Origin: JAHJDS01 sp964569795
Lineage (GTDB): Bacteria > Desulfobacterota > Desulfarculia > Desulfarculales > JAHJDS01
DNA length: 64,000 bases
Direction: 5' to 3'
Assembly (NCBI GenBank): GCA_964569795.1
Contig: CAZMVB010000006.1
Span: 1-64,000, forward strand
Below the pieces are notes generated by a model that had not been told where the DNA came from, searched no databases, and saw nothing but the letters and a program-made list of their open reading frames with translations. The position numbers and the translations under genes are program-made. Below, piece by piece: positions 33,357-42,477 of this stretch (position 1 is the stretch's first letter; each line of letters opens with the position of its first letter).

Positions 33357-35927
33357 TCAGGCGACCGCGGCGTCGGTCTGATTCAGTTCCAAGAAGGTTT
33401 CGAAATAAACGCCCAGGTGCTCGTCGCTGAGCATCTGGACGTCCAACTGGCGGGAGAAGGAAACCAGCCGGCCCATGAGCCTGATCTTGTCCAGCATCAT
33501 GTCCGGGCTCATCTTCTTCACCCGGGCCACCACCAGGTCTCCCTGGACCTCGACCTTGAAGTCGTAACGGCCCAGGACCTGGGCCAGAAAAACGGCCCGG
33601 CGGCCGCGGCGTTCCAGTTCGGTCACCCCGCCCTGGAAACGGAAATAGGCGTAGTTGGAGTTGGGGTCCTCGGTGACGTAGGCGTCGATGATGTTGAAGT
33701 GGTACCCCAGGCGCAGCTGGAGGTTGACGTAGTCCTTGGAGACCACGGCCAGGTTGCGGCCGATGTAGCGGGGCTTGGCCAGGTGCGAGGCAAAGGTCCG
33801 GGTCAGGCTGGACATGAATCCGCCGAAATCGACGGCCATGGGCTCCCGGCCCCACATGCCGGGATCGGCCATGCCGGTGAGCAGCGCCCTGGCCGGCGCC
33901 GAGTTGATCTGGTCCAGGGTCACCCGGGTGGCCTTGGGCGGGGCGGTGACCCCCCCGCCGACGTCGATCACGGTCAGGCCCAGGGGCAGGTCGAACTCCA
34001 GCTTCTTGGGCGAGCCGTCCGGGCCGCCCCGAAACTCGAAGTTGATCAGCTCGTCCACGGCCCGCTCGTGGGCGAAGCGGGCGATGTCGTGGAAGGTCCG
34101 GCAGCCCAGGGGGCGGAAGTCCCGGCTCTGGGGGTCGATCAGGTTCAGCGAGGCGATGGTCTTCAACACCCGCCGCAGGAGACGGTACTCGTATGATTCC
34201 TCGAAGGCGTCCTCGGTGAACTCGTAGTAGTACAGCTCCTTGACCAGGCCGGCGTACACCACGTTCTGCTCGGCGTCGATGGTCACCTCGGTGTCCGGGG
34301 CCAAGACCCGGGTGGCCAGGCCGGTGTTGACGATGGTCGGCACCCGGAACTCCCGGGCGATGGTCGCCAGGTGCCCGGTGGGCGAGCCGACGTCGGTGAT
34401 CACCCCGACCGCCCGGCGCATGACCTTGGCCAGCCGGGGCGAGGTGAACTTGGTGACCAGGACGGCGCCCGGGGGGAACCGGTCCAGGTCCTCGTCGTTT
34501 TTGACCAGGAAGACCTTGCCCGTGGCGATGCCCCGCTGGGCGACCTGGCCCCGGGCGGAGAAGATCACCGGATGGCTCTTGAGGACCTGGGAGATGTCGG
34601 GCACCAGGTCGCTCACCTGGGCCTTGACGTTCAGGGGTCGGACCTGGAGGACGACCAGGCGTCCCTCCTGGTCCAGGGCCCACTCGATGTCCTGGGGGCT
34701 CTTGAAGAACTTCTCGAGCTGACCGGCTATTTCGGCCAGGCGGATCATCTGGTCCTGACCGAGGACCGGCGCGCTTTGCTGCCGTTCGGGCACGGGCCGG
34801 GTCTCGGTGCCCCCTTCCTCCCCGAGGACCTGCATCTCCTCCTTGTGGACCACGTCCAGGCCGATCACCTCGGGCGGGGACTGGCGGCTGACGCGATAGC
34901 GATCCGGGGTGATCAGCCCGGCCACCAGCGGCTGTCCCAGGCCGTAACAGGCCGAGATCAGCATCGCCTCCAGCCCGGGGTCCTGGGGGTCAACGGTGTA
35001 CAGCACGCCACTGGCCTGGGCGTCCACCATCAGCATGCAGCCCACGGCCATGGCGACCTCGCTTTCGGAAAAGCCCTTCTGGCGCCGGTAGGCCAGGGCG
35101 CGCTCGGTATAGGCCCCGGCGATGACGTCCCGGTAACGGTCCACCATGTCCTCGACCGCCACGCCCAGAAAGCTCCGGTACTGCCCGGCGAATGACAGGT
35201 CCCCGTCCTCGCCGTAGCCGCTGCTCCGGACGGCCAGGTAGGGTTTTTCGTCCGGGGCCGATTCCACCAGGGTCTGGGCGGCCTGCCTGATCTCCCGGGC
35301 CAGATAGGGGGGCGTCTCGGCGGCCAGGATCAGGTCCCGGACGGCGGCCGAGGTCTCCCCGGTCGTGAGTTCCCCCGCGCTCCAGCGCTCGAGAATCGGC
35401 TTGAGCTTCTCCCCCAGCTGGTCGTGCCGCATGAACGCCTGAAAGGCCCGGGTGGTGATCACAAAGGCCGGCGGGATGTCCAGGTCAAGGACATTGCCCA
35501 CCGCGGCCAGATTGGCGTTCTTGTTCCCGGCCACCAGGTCCCCGATGTCCCGGGTGACCCGGCCGTAGTCCATGACCAGGGGGGTCTCCGGGATGACCAG
35601 CTGCCCGGCCAGTTCGGCCTCCAGCCGGCCCTGGATCTGGTGGTAGGCGTCGTAGAGCCGGCCGTACTTGTTCGGGGCCAGCTTGTTCAGGTTGAGGATG
35701 ATCTGCTGGACCAGCTCCGAGATCCGGGCGCAGGAGGTCAAAATGTACTGCCGGTCAAAGACGTACTGGCCGCCCAGCTTGTTGCCCATGTCGGCCATCA
35801 GATCCAGGAACCGGTTGTTGGTCTCCAGGACCTTCTGGAACCCGTCGAAGACCACGGAAAAGGGCACGGCCTCGACCTGGGGCCTCAAAAAGCGGCGTTT
35901 GATGCGCTCGAGCAGGTTCATGTCCAT
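33357..35927 (-). CDS. PEP-synthase-like protein (ATP-grasp plus phosphohistidine domain) lacking the PEP/pyruvate barrel
   Basis: An 856-aa protein. Residues 1-125 form a helical N-terminal region; about 130-430 match the PPDK/PEP-synthase nucleotide-binding domain (AVRSSGYGEDGDLSFAGQY, then QDIEWALDQEGRLVVLQVRP); about 470-560 are the swivelling phosphohistidine domain, with H519 in SPTGHLATIARE at the position of the catalytic histidine. The C-terminal TIM barrel that binds PEP/pyruvate in PpsA is missing and replaced by about 290 residues I do not recognise (VIDVGGGVTAPPKATRV; MAVDFGGFMSSL). It could phosphorylate an unknown substrate or protein, much as rifampin phosphotransferase uses the same two domains with a different acceptor domain. 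It is encoded between a receiver and membrane genes. Confidence 0.8.
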   Translation of the reverse strand: MDMNLLERIKRRFLRPQVEAVPFSVVFDGFQKVLETNNRFLDLMADMGNKLGGQYVFDRQYILTSCARISELVQQIILNLNKLAPNKYGRLYDAYHQIQGRLEAELAGQLVIPETPLVMDYGRVTRDIGDLVAGNKNANLAAVGNVLDLDIPPAFVITTRAFQAFMRHDQLGEKLKPILERWSAGELTTGETSAAVRDLILAAETPPYLAREIRQAAQTLVESAPDEKPYLAVRSSGYGEDGDLSFAGQYRSFLGVAVEDMVDRYRDVIAGAYTERALAYRRQKGFSESEVAMAVGCMLMVDAQASGVLYTVDPQDPGLEAMLISACYGLGQPLVAGLITPDRYRVSRQSPPEVIGLDVVHKEEMQVLGEEGGTETRPVPERQQSAPVLGQDQMIRLAEIAGQLEKFFKSPQDIEWALDQEGRLVVLQVRPLNVKAQVSDLVPDISQVLKSHPVIFSARGQVAQRGIATGKVFLVKNDEDLDRFPPGAVLVTKFTSPRLAKVMRRAVGVITDVGSPTGHLATIAREFRVPTIVNTGLATRVLAPDTEVTIDAEQNVVYAGLVKELYYYEFTEDAFEESYEYRLLRRVLKTIASLNLIDPQSRDFRPLGCRTFHDIARFAHERAVDELINFEFRGGPDGSPKKLEFDLPLGLTVIDVGGGVTAPPKATRVTLDQINSAPARALLTGMADPGMWGREPMAVDFGGFMSSLTRTFASHLAKPRYIGRNLAVVSKDYVNLQLRLGYHFNIIDAYVTEDPNSNYAYFRFQGGVTELERRGRRAVFLAQVLGRYDFKVEVQGDLVVARVKKMSPDMMLDKIRLMGRLVSFSRQLDVQMLSDEHLGVYFETFLELNQTDAAVA

Positions 35928-35952
35928 CCCGAGGGCGGCCGAACTCGCCGGG

Positions 35953-36738
35953 CTAATGGGCGCCCCCTCCCTTCTTGAACAGGAGCGACATGACCAGGCC
36001 GGCCAGCACGGCGATCAATACGGCCAGGATACCGTAAATCAGGGCGTGTTTAAAGGCCATGGACGACACCAGGGCCGGCAGGCCGACCTCGACCACCTGG
36101 AGTTTCTGGCCGGTGCGGGTCATGGTCCCGGCCTGGTCAAAGGCGAAGACCTCGACCTTGTACGTCCCGGGCGGGATCCGGGCCCGGAGCTTGACCACGG
36201 TCCGAAAGGATTTCCGCCCGTTCTTGGCCGGCCCCAGCTTGACGGCGCCTTCCTCCAGGCCGTAGAGTCCCTCGGCCCGCTTGACCTTGACCAGTTCCGC
36301 CAGCAACTTCCGGGCGTTGGTCGAGGTGGTCGAGATCCGGGCCTTGGCCTCGAGCCTTTTGAGACCCAGCCGGACGGCGGCCGACCCGCCGTTCCCGTCG
36401 CGGCCCAGCCGGTTAAGCTTGGCCGAGGAATAGACCAGATAGACCGAGGGCAGGTTGTCGAACGAGACGTCGCCCATGTTCATCCACAGCAGGCCGGCCA
36501 GCTTCTTCTTGATCCGGAAGGTCATGTGGTGGGGCTTGTTGCTCAGCCGGACGACCACCTGGTCCTCGGCGGGGACACTCCCCGAGACCACCACCCGGGT
36601 ACCGTGGAAAAAGGCCCCGATCCGGATCTGGCACGGGGCCAGGTTCAGTTTGGGTGGCCGGTTGGCCCGGGCCGTCCCGGGCCCCGACATGGCCAGGCCG
36701 GCCAGGAGCGCCAAGACCGTCGTCAATTTGATCCGCAT
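35953..36738 (-). CDS. Alph_Pro_TM (TIGR02186-like) membrane-anchored protein
   Basis: A 261-aa exported protein with a signal sequence (residues 1-25), a large periplasmic beta-rich region containing the family-like stretches FFHGTRVVVSG and HHMTFRIKKKLAGLLWMN, and a single C-terminal transmembrane helix (about 228-252). The family is typically encoded beside TauE/SafE permeases, as here (the TauE stop is two bases upstream of this start). It is probably an accessory subunit of the transporter. Function is not known experimentally. Confidence 0.75.
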   Translation of the reverse strand: MRIKLTTVLALLAGLAMSGPGTARANRPPKLNLAPCQIRIGAFFHGTRVVVSGSVPAEDQVVVRLSNKPHHMTFRIKKKLAGLLWMNMGDVSFDNLPSVYLVYSSAKLNRLGRDGNGGSAAVRLGLKRLEAKARISTTSTNARKLLAELVKVKRAEGLYGLEEGAVKLGPAKNGRKSFRTVVKLRARIPPGTYKVEVFAFDQAGTMTRTGQKLQVVEVGLPALVSSMAFKHALIYGILAVLIAVLAGLVMSLLFKKGGGAH

Positions 36739-36739
36739 G

Positions 36740-37669
36740 TCAGTGCCCTCCCGCGTAGGCCAGGATGAAGTGGGGCGCGATCAGCAGGTCCAGCAGCATC
36801 TTGACCATCACCACCAGGACGATGCTGGCCAGCAGCAGCTTGAGGTGCTCGCCCTTGAGATGCCGGCTCAGCCGGGCGCCGAACTGGGCCCCCAGGGTCG
36901 AACCCAGCAGCAGGATCAGGGCCAGCAGGATATCGACCGTGTAGTTGGTGGTGGCCTGCATGATCGTCACCCCGATGCAGGTGAACAGGATCTGGAACAG
37001 GCTCGTCCCCACGACGACGTGCATCGGCATCCGGAGCAGATAGACCATCACCGGGACCATGATGAAGCCGCCGCCCACGCCCATGATCGCCGCCAGGACC
37101 CCGACGAAGGTCCCCAGGATGAGGGGGATCAGCACCGAGAATCTGACGCCGGATTTATTGAAATTCATCTGCCAGGGCAGCCGGTTGATCATCCGGGCGT
37201 ACCGGGACTCTCCCTTCTCGGCCGGGACCGGGACCGGATGCCGCCTCTTTCTGAGGGAGCCCAGGGTCTCGGCCATCATGTAAATGCCCACGAAGCCCAG
37301 CATCAGGACGTAGGTCACCTTGATCAGGAAGTCGGCCTGGCCGGTCTGGCGGAGGATCTTGATGACCTGGACCCCGGCCGCCCCGCCGATGATCCCGCCG
37401 ATGAGCAGCAGGATGCCCATCTTGAAATCCACGTTGCCCAGCCGGTAGTGGGCCAGGGTCCCCGAGGTGGACGCCCCCACGATCTGGTTGGAATCCGAGG
37501 CGGCGGCCACGGTCGGGGGGACCCCGATCATGATCAACAGCGGTGTCATCAGAAAGCCGCCTCCCACCCCGAACAGGCCCGAAAGAAGGCCCACCAGGCC
37601 ACCCATGCCGAAGATGAGCAGGATGTTGACGCTGTTACCCGCGATAGGCAGATAGAGATGCCACGGCAT
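36740..37669 (-). CDS. TauE/SafE family sulfite/organosulfonate exporter-like permease
   Basis: A 309-aa polytopic membrane protein with eight or more helices and the family repeat (GGLVGLLSGLFGVGGGFLMTPLLI near residues 20-45; its counterpart FVGVLAAIMGVGGGFIMVP near 190-210). TauE/SafE proteins export sulfite, sulfoacetate and related anions. ATG 37669 with AAAGGAAG upstream was chosen over a longer in-frame start. It lies two bases after the UspA gene and is probably functionally tied to the Alph_Pro_TM partner. Confidence 0.88.
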   Translation of the reverse strand: MPWHLYLPIAGNSVNILLIFGMGGLVGLLSGLFGVGGGFLMTPLLIMIGVPPTVAAASDSNQIVGASTSGTLAHYRLGNVDFKMGILLLIGGIIGGAAGVQVIKILRQTGQADFLIKVTYVLMLGFVGIYMMAETLGSLRKRRHPVPVPAEKGESRYARMINRLPWQMNFNKSGVRFSVLIPLILGTFVGVLAAIMGVGGGFIMVPVMVYLLRMPMHVVVGTSLFQILFTCIGVTIMQATTNYTVDILLALILLLGSTLGAQFGARLSRHLKGEHLKLLLASIVLVVMVKMLLDLLIAPHFILAYAGGH

Positions 37670-37671
37670 GA

Positions 37672-38115
37672 TCACTTCCTTTCGGCGCCGCTCATCGGCC
37701 CTTTCTCGTGAACCACTTCGATCTGGCAACTGACCCGCAACCTGATGTTCTCCAGGGACTGGGCGAAGCCGGCGGCGGCGCTTTCATCGCCCGAATTGCC
37801 CGGCGAGCCGACCAGGAGCAGGCCGATATCGTTTTGCTTGATGAAGTTGATGACCTCGCCCGCAAAGGCCCCCTCGGTCAGGAAATAGTCGATCGAGACC
37901 CCGTCCGAGCGTCCCTCGTCGATCAGTTTTTCCAGGTGGCGTTTGGTCATCGGCCGGGCCTTTCCCCGGACCGCGGCCCCCGGCGACCGGTCTCTCGGGG
38001 AGTCCACCCAAAGGACGAACAACTTGGCGTTGATCCGCTTGGCCAGGTTGATCGCGTGCATCCCGGCCCCGAGCGACGGTTCCCGGGAATCAAAGGCCAC
38101 CAGTATCCGTTCCAT
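37672..38115 (-). CDS. Universal stress protein (UspA family)
   Basis: A 147-aa single UspA domain: ERILVAFDSREPSLGAGMHAINLAKR at the N terminus (shown here as the family's beta1-alpha1 unit), LLLVGSPGNSGDESAAAG as a GxxGxxG-type nucleotide-binding loop, and a final SCQIEVVHE strand. It is the first gene of the cassette on the minus strand. ATG 38115 after GGGGTGG was preferred to the longer in-frame extension, which runs into non-coding sequence. Confidence 0.85.
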   Translation of the reverse strand: MERILVAFDSREPSLGAGMHAINLAKRINAKLFVLWVDSPRDRSPGAAVRGKARPMTKRHLEKLIDEGRSDGVSIDYFLTEGAFAGEVINFIKQNDIGLLLVGSPGNSGDESAAAGFAQSLENIRLRVSCQIEVVHEKGPMSGAERK

Positions 38116-38294
38116 AACCACCCCAATGTCCAAGCGGCGTAGAGACCGCCGCGGCGAAGCGTTCCCCCGCGTAACAGGGCAAGAACCATTCCAGGCCAAT
38201 GTGAAACGCCGCCGACCCGGCCAGTCGGCGCGGACAAGACCCACGGTCGGGCATGAATCAGCGAGGACCGGATTGTGGCTATGTAATTGATATT

Positions 38295-38509
38295 CAGTAT
38301 ATTATTATCTAATCATGCCCCGTGCCCCGGCGGCGTTCACCCCCTGTCAGGCGGGCGACCGCGATCCCAGGGGGGCGTGGTTCACCCTGAGCGCCCTTTG
38401 GGGCGGATGTCTGGGGAGAACGGCCCCGGCGGTTGGTTTGCGGGGATCAAGCGACCGGTTCAAAGGGCAAACGAGGTGGATTCCAGGTTATTTTAGATAA
38501 TAATATCTG
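38295..38509. repeat. Inverted-repeat-bounded element (about 215 bp), MITE-like
   Basis: AT-rich arms CAG(T)ATATTATTATCTAA (38295-38312) and TTAGATAATAATATCTG (38493-38509) are inverted copies with one base of difference, enclosing a GC-rich core of about 180 bp with no convincing gene. A MITE-like insertion or a structured regulatory RNA region upstream of the USP gene are both possible. It is part of the gene-free stretch 38116-38919. Confidence 0.45.
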
Positions 38510-38526
38510 TAGGTTATCCATTAAGT

Positions 38527-38556
38527 CCCGCCTCCTGAAAGATACTCGGAGGCGGG
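38527..38556. other. Stem-loop in the 38 kb intergenic region
   Basis: CCCGCCTCC (38527-38535) pairs perfectly with GGAGGCGGG (38548-38556) around a 12-base loop. Four A residues follow on the plus strand, so neither direction gives a standard U-tract terminator. Confidence 0.5.
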
Positions 38557-38576
38557 AAAAGACCGGGATTTCAATG

Positions 38577-38671
38577 GTTTCAAAATGAAACATCTATGAG
38601 GAATTGGCCTAAGACAGGCAATTTCCGGCCGAAATTAAAGCCGAGCAGGGGAATCGTGTTTCAAAATGAAA
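38577..38671. repeat. Pair of TTTCAAAATGAAA dyads 81 bp apart
   Basis: GTTTCAAAATGAAA occurs at 38577-38590 and again at 38658-38671. Each is a 5-3-5 dyad (TTTCA-AAA-TGAAA). The 81-bp spacing is close to eight helical turns, the arrangement expected for upstream activator sites of an enhancer-binding protein or for a looping repressor. No consensus promoter was found beside them. Confidence 0.5.
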
Positions 38672-38763
38672 AACAGGACGGCCGGCCTGAGACCGAATCA
38701 GGTCCGGGCCCTGACGCCGTCCACCGGTCGGTTGGGCCCAGAACTCAGTCCGGATACCTAGCC

Positions 38764-38933
38764 CGGATTATTCATGAGACTTCTACTGCGGCGCCGCTAT
38801 CCCGGCTGCGAGGCTTGTTTCGCCATTTTGGTGCTCGACATGCTTTCAGGTATGCCTGCGCGCCAAACTGGCTCCAACTTCGCCCCTCGCTCGGGATATC
38901 GACGCCTCGCTACGAACCCTCATGAGTAATCCG
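38764..38933. mobile_element. MITE-like element with 15-bp terminal inverted repeats
   Basis: CGGATTATTCATGAG (38764-38778) and CTCATGAGTAATCCG (38919-38933) are inverted repeats matching at 14 of 15 positions, bounding about 170 bp without a transposase. The right repeat overlaps the last codons of the metallo-beta-lactamase gene and supplies its stop. The interior has a base composition unlike its surroundings and short translatable stretches that look like annotation artefacts. From memory, similar sequences recur in deltaproteobacterial genomes, but I cannot verify this here. Confidence 0.6.
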
Positions 38934-39888
38934 AGCTAAACCGGGTCCCCACGGCGTTGAGAGTGAAGGCCCGGGGCAGGGCCCGGGCCAGGTGACCCAG
39001 GGCCGCCCACCCGGTGCAGTGGCCCAGGATGAGGCGTTGGGGCGCCAGCTCGACCAGTTCGGCCGCGGTCCGTTCGATCTTCTCCGTGGCCCCGACCAGG
39101 TGGAGGCCGCCGATCACGGCCACAAGGCGCGTCTCGCCGGTCAGGCCCCGGGCGTGGAGCAGGGTGTTGATCACCCCCCGGTGGGCGCAGCCGACGATGA
39201 CGATCAGGCCGCCCCCGGTCGGGCGGATGATCAGGGCCTGCTCGTCCGGAAACAAGTCCGGAATCAGATTCCCGTCTCTCAGTTCATGGGCCAGGGGAAA
39301 TCCGGTCTCGAAGTCGGTGGTCATGGGGATCTCGCCGCTCAGGATCACCCCCGGGGCCAGGGACAGGGGCGCGGCGGTCTCGACGATCTCCGCGGCCAGG
39401 GACTGGCGGTTCAGGACGTTGCTCAGCAGCCGCCGTCCGTCGGGGGTGACCAGGTAGCGCTCGGCAAAGGCCCCGGGGTGCACATAGACCGGCGGCCGGG
39501 GATCGAACATGTCCAGGACCGCGTCCAGGGCGGCGGTGTGATCCGGGTGGCCGTGGGAGACGATCACCCCGTCCAGGGGTTTTTGGTCAAGTCCCAGCCG
39601 GCGCAGGTTGTGGGGGACGCCGACCTCGGTGAACCCGGCGTCGAACAAAAACCTCGAGGTGCGGCCGGCGGCAATGACCTCGATCCACAGCGACAGGCCG
39701 TGTTCGGCCAGCAGGGGCGCCGGATCGCCGTCGGCCACCGGTCGTCCCGGCACAAGGGCCGGCGGACCCCGGCGGGCGACCCGCTCGTCCGGCGGCAGGA
39801 ACACGTCCGCGTAGTTGTCCATGACGGTGATGATCTCGACCCGGTCGGCCGTTCCCCGGTCGTTTTGGGGGGAAGACACGGCGGTCAC
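38920..39888 (-). CDS. Metallo-beta-lactamase-fold hydrolase
   Basis: A 322-aa MBL-fold protein with the metal motif SHGHPDHTAAL (HxHxDH), a second ligand region CAHRGVINT and GGLHLVG plus ILGHCTG near the C terminus. This pattern matches the group annotated as 7,8-dihydropterin-6-methyl-aminobenzene-phosphate synthase-like enzymes, though substrates in bacteria are unproven. The GTG start at 39888 overlaps the livM stop by 4 bases, so it is translationally coupled to the transporter operon. The last five codons and stop lie in the terminal repeat of the adjacent MITE-like element. Confidence 0.85.
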   Translation of the reverse strand: MTAVSSPQNDRGTADRVEIITVMDNYADVFLPPDERVARRGPPALVPGRPVADGDPAPLLAEHGLSLWIEVIAAGRTSRFLFDAGFTEVGVPHNLRRLGLDQKPLDGVIVSHGHPDHTAALDAVLDMFDPRPPVYVHPGAFAERYLVTPDGRRLLSNVLNRQSLAAEIVETAAPLSLAPGVILSGEIPMTTDFETGFPLAHELRDGNLIPDLFPDEQALIIRPTGGGLIVIVGCAHRGVINTLLHARGLTGETRLVAVIGGLHLVGATEKIERTAAELVELAPQRLILGHCTGWAALGHLARALPRAFTLNAVGTRFSSDYS

Positions 39889-40865
39889 CGCAACAATCGC
39901 CCCAGCAGGCGGCGGGCCCGATAGCCGGCGTCCAGCAGACCCCCCGGCCAGACCAGGACCACGCCGATGAACAGCAGGCCGAAGACCAGGGTGTGGCTTT
40001 CCGCGATCCAGGGAAATAACCGTTGGATCAGTTGGGAGTTTTCGGGGAGGTGCACCAGGAAATCCTGGAGAAGCACGAAAAAGGCGGCTCCGACGATGGG
40101 ACCCACGATCGTGCCCACCCCGCCGACAAAGGCGATCAGCAAGGGGTCAAAGGACCAGATGGGCGAAAAGGTGGCGTTACACATGTAGCTGTCTTGGAAG
40201 TAGGCGTACAGGGCGCCGCAGAGACCGGCCATGAACGCACTGACGAGCAGGGCGAAGATCTTGGTCCACAGGGCGCTGACGCCCGAGGCCCGGGCGGCGT
40301 CCTCGTCATCGCGGATGGCCATCATCGCCAGACCGACCTTGGAGCGGATCACGACTATCAGGGCGACGGTCATGGCCGCGGCCAGGCCCAGGGCCAGGTA
40401 ATAGCGGGGGGCCACGGCGTTGAAGGCCTGAATGAGCCGGGCATTGGTCCAGACACTTGTGGGCCATTGGTTGGTGACGGTGATCCGCGCGATCTCGGCC
40501 AGGGCCAGGGTGCCGATGGCGAAGTTAACCCCCTTGAGCCGCAGGGCCGGATAGCCTATCACCAGGGCCAGGCCGACCGCGGACAGGCCGCCCACGGGCC
40601 AGGCCAGCATGAAGGGCCAGCCGATGAACCACAAATACCGGGCGACCAAGGCCCCGACCCCGAAAAAGGCGGCGTGGCCCAGGCTGACCTGCCCGGCGTA
40701 GCCGGCCAGCAGGTTCCAGCTCTGGGCCAGGGCGGCGTACAGGAAGATCAAAAACAGCAGGTTGAGGGTGTCCGTTCGGGTAGTGAACAGAGGGACCACC
40801 GCCAGGGCCGCCACCAGCAAGAGGCTGGCGGCCGGGGTCAAGATCTTTTTTCCTTGTGTTCTCAT
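39885..40865 (-). CDS. livM: Branched-chain/amide amino-acid ABC transporter permease LivM
   Basis: A 326-aa inner-membrane permease of the HAAT family with about nine helices. The family motif GYAGQVSLGHAAFFGVGA is at residues 55-72, and the cytoplasmic coupling loop is AIRDDEDAARASGV around 190. It pairs with LivH and takes up hydrophobic amino acids or, in related systems, amides, aromatic acids or short acids. Start ATG 40865 overlaps the livH stop by 4 bases. Confidence 0.94.
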   Translation of the reverse strand: MRTQGKKILTPAASLLLVAALAVVPLFTTRTDTLNLLFLIFLYAALAQSWNLLAGYAGQVSLGHAAFFGVGALVARYLWFIGWPFMLAWPVGGLSAVGLALVIGYPALRLKGVNFAIGTLALAEIARITVTNQWPTSVWTNARLIQAFNAVAPRYYLALGLAAAMTVALIVVIRSKVGLAMMAIRDDEDAARASGVSALWTKIFALLVSAFMAGLCGALYAYFQDSYMCNATFSPIWSFDPLLIAFVGGVGTIVGPIVGAAFFVLLQDFLVHLPENSQLIQRLFPWIAESHTLVFGLLFIGVVLVWPGGLLDAGYRARRLLGRLLR

Positions 40866-41739
40866 CTCGTCCCGAACAGGCCCTGGGGCCGCAGTAGCAG
40901 AAACAGGATAAAGAATGTCAGGCCGACGGCCTGCTGGTAGGTTGATCCCACGATCAGGGAACTGAGCGATTGGACCAGTCCCAAAATAATCCCGGCCAGA
41001 AAGGCGCCGCCGACGTTACCCAACCCCCCCATGACGACCACGACCAGGGCATTCAGGGTCCACTCCAGGCCAATGGACGGGCTGACGGACCCGGTCACGA
41101 CGACCATGGTCCCGGCCGCCCCGGCCATGACCGTGCCCAGGGCAAAGGCCAGGATGTAGCTCCGCCGGATGTCCACCCCCATGAGGGTGGCCGCCTGCCA
41201 GTTCTGGGCCGTGGCCCGGATGGCCTTGCCGGGGTAGGTCCGGGTCAGAAAGAGGTGCAGGCCCAAGATCAGCACCAGGGCCAGGATCAGGCCGCCCAGC
41301 CGGGTATAGGGCAGGCGCAGGCCGAAGAATCCCAGGGACTGCAAGGCGTAGGACGGGGTCACGCTCTGCACGTCGGCGGTCCACAGCAGCATGGCCAGTT
41401 TGTCGAAGACCAGGGTCAGCCCGAACCCGACCAGGAGCGAGTTCTTGATCTTGGCCTCCACGGGCTGGCGGGCCAGGAGAAAAAAGAAGGCCAGAAACAG
41501 GGCCACGCCGATCACGAACATGGCCGGCAAGACGAGGGTCAGGGAGAGGAAGGGGTCCATCCTCCACAACTGGTCGAACGCCTCGTAGGTCAGGTAGCCG
41601 CCGATCATCACCAGTTCGCCGTGGGACACGTTGAGCATGTCCATGACGCCGAAGATCAGGGACAGTCCGGCCGCGGCCAGGCCGTAAACGGCCCCGATGC
41701 AGATGCCGTAGATGGCGCTCTGGATCCAGATATCGAGGG

Positions 41740-41743
<4 letters not shown>
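40862..41743 (-). CDS. livH: Branched-chain amino-acid ABC transporter permease LivH
   Basis: A 293-aa permease with eight or so helices. Family features are YGLAAAGLSLIFGVMDMLNVSHGE (about residues 19-42) and the coupling loop IRATAQNWQAATLMGVDI (about 175-192). The start is a TTG at 41743 overlapping the livF stop (TTGA), with strong translational coupling likely. It forms the channel with LivM. Confidence 0.93.

Positions 41744-42469
<726 letters not shown>

Positions 42470-42477
<8 letters not shown>

Noticed and set aside
38287..38500. Two overlapping plus-strand frames in the 38.3 kb gap
   Set aside because: No ribosome-binding site, domain or codon bias; they lie between the arms of an inverted repeat.
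38596..38925. Short plus-strand frame of about 109 codons covering the MITE-like element
   Set aside because: It has no Shine-Dalgarno or coding composition and follows the repeat; such frames inside repeats are usually annotation artefacts.
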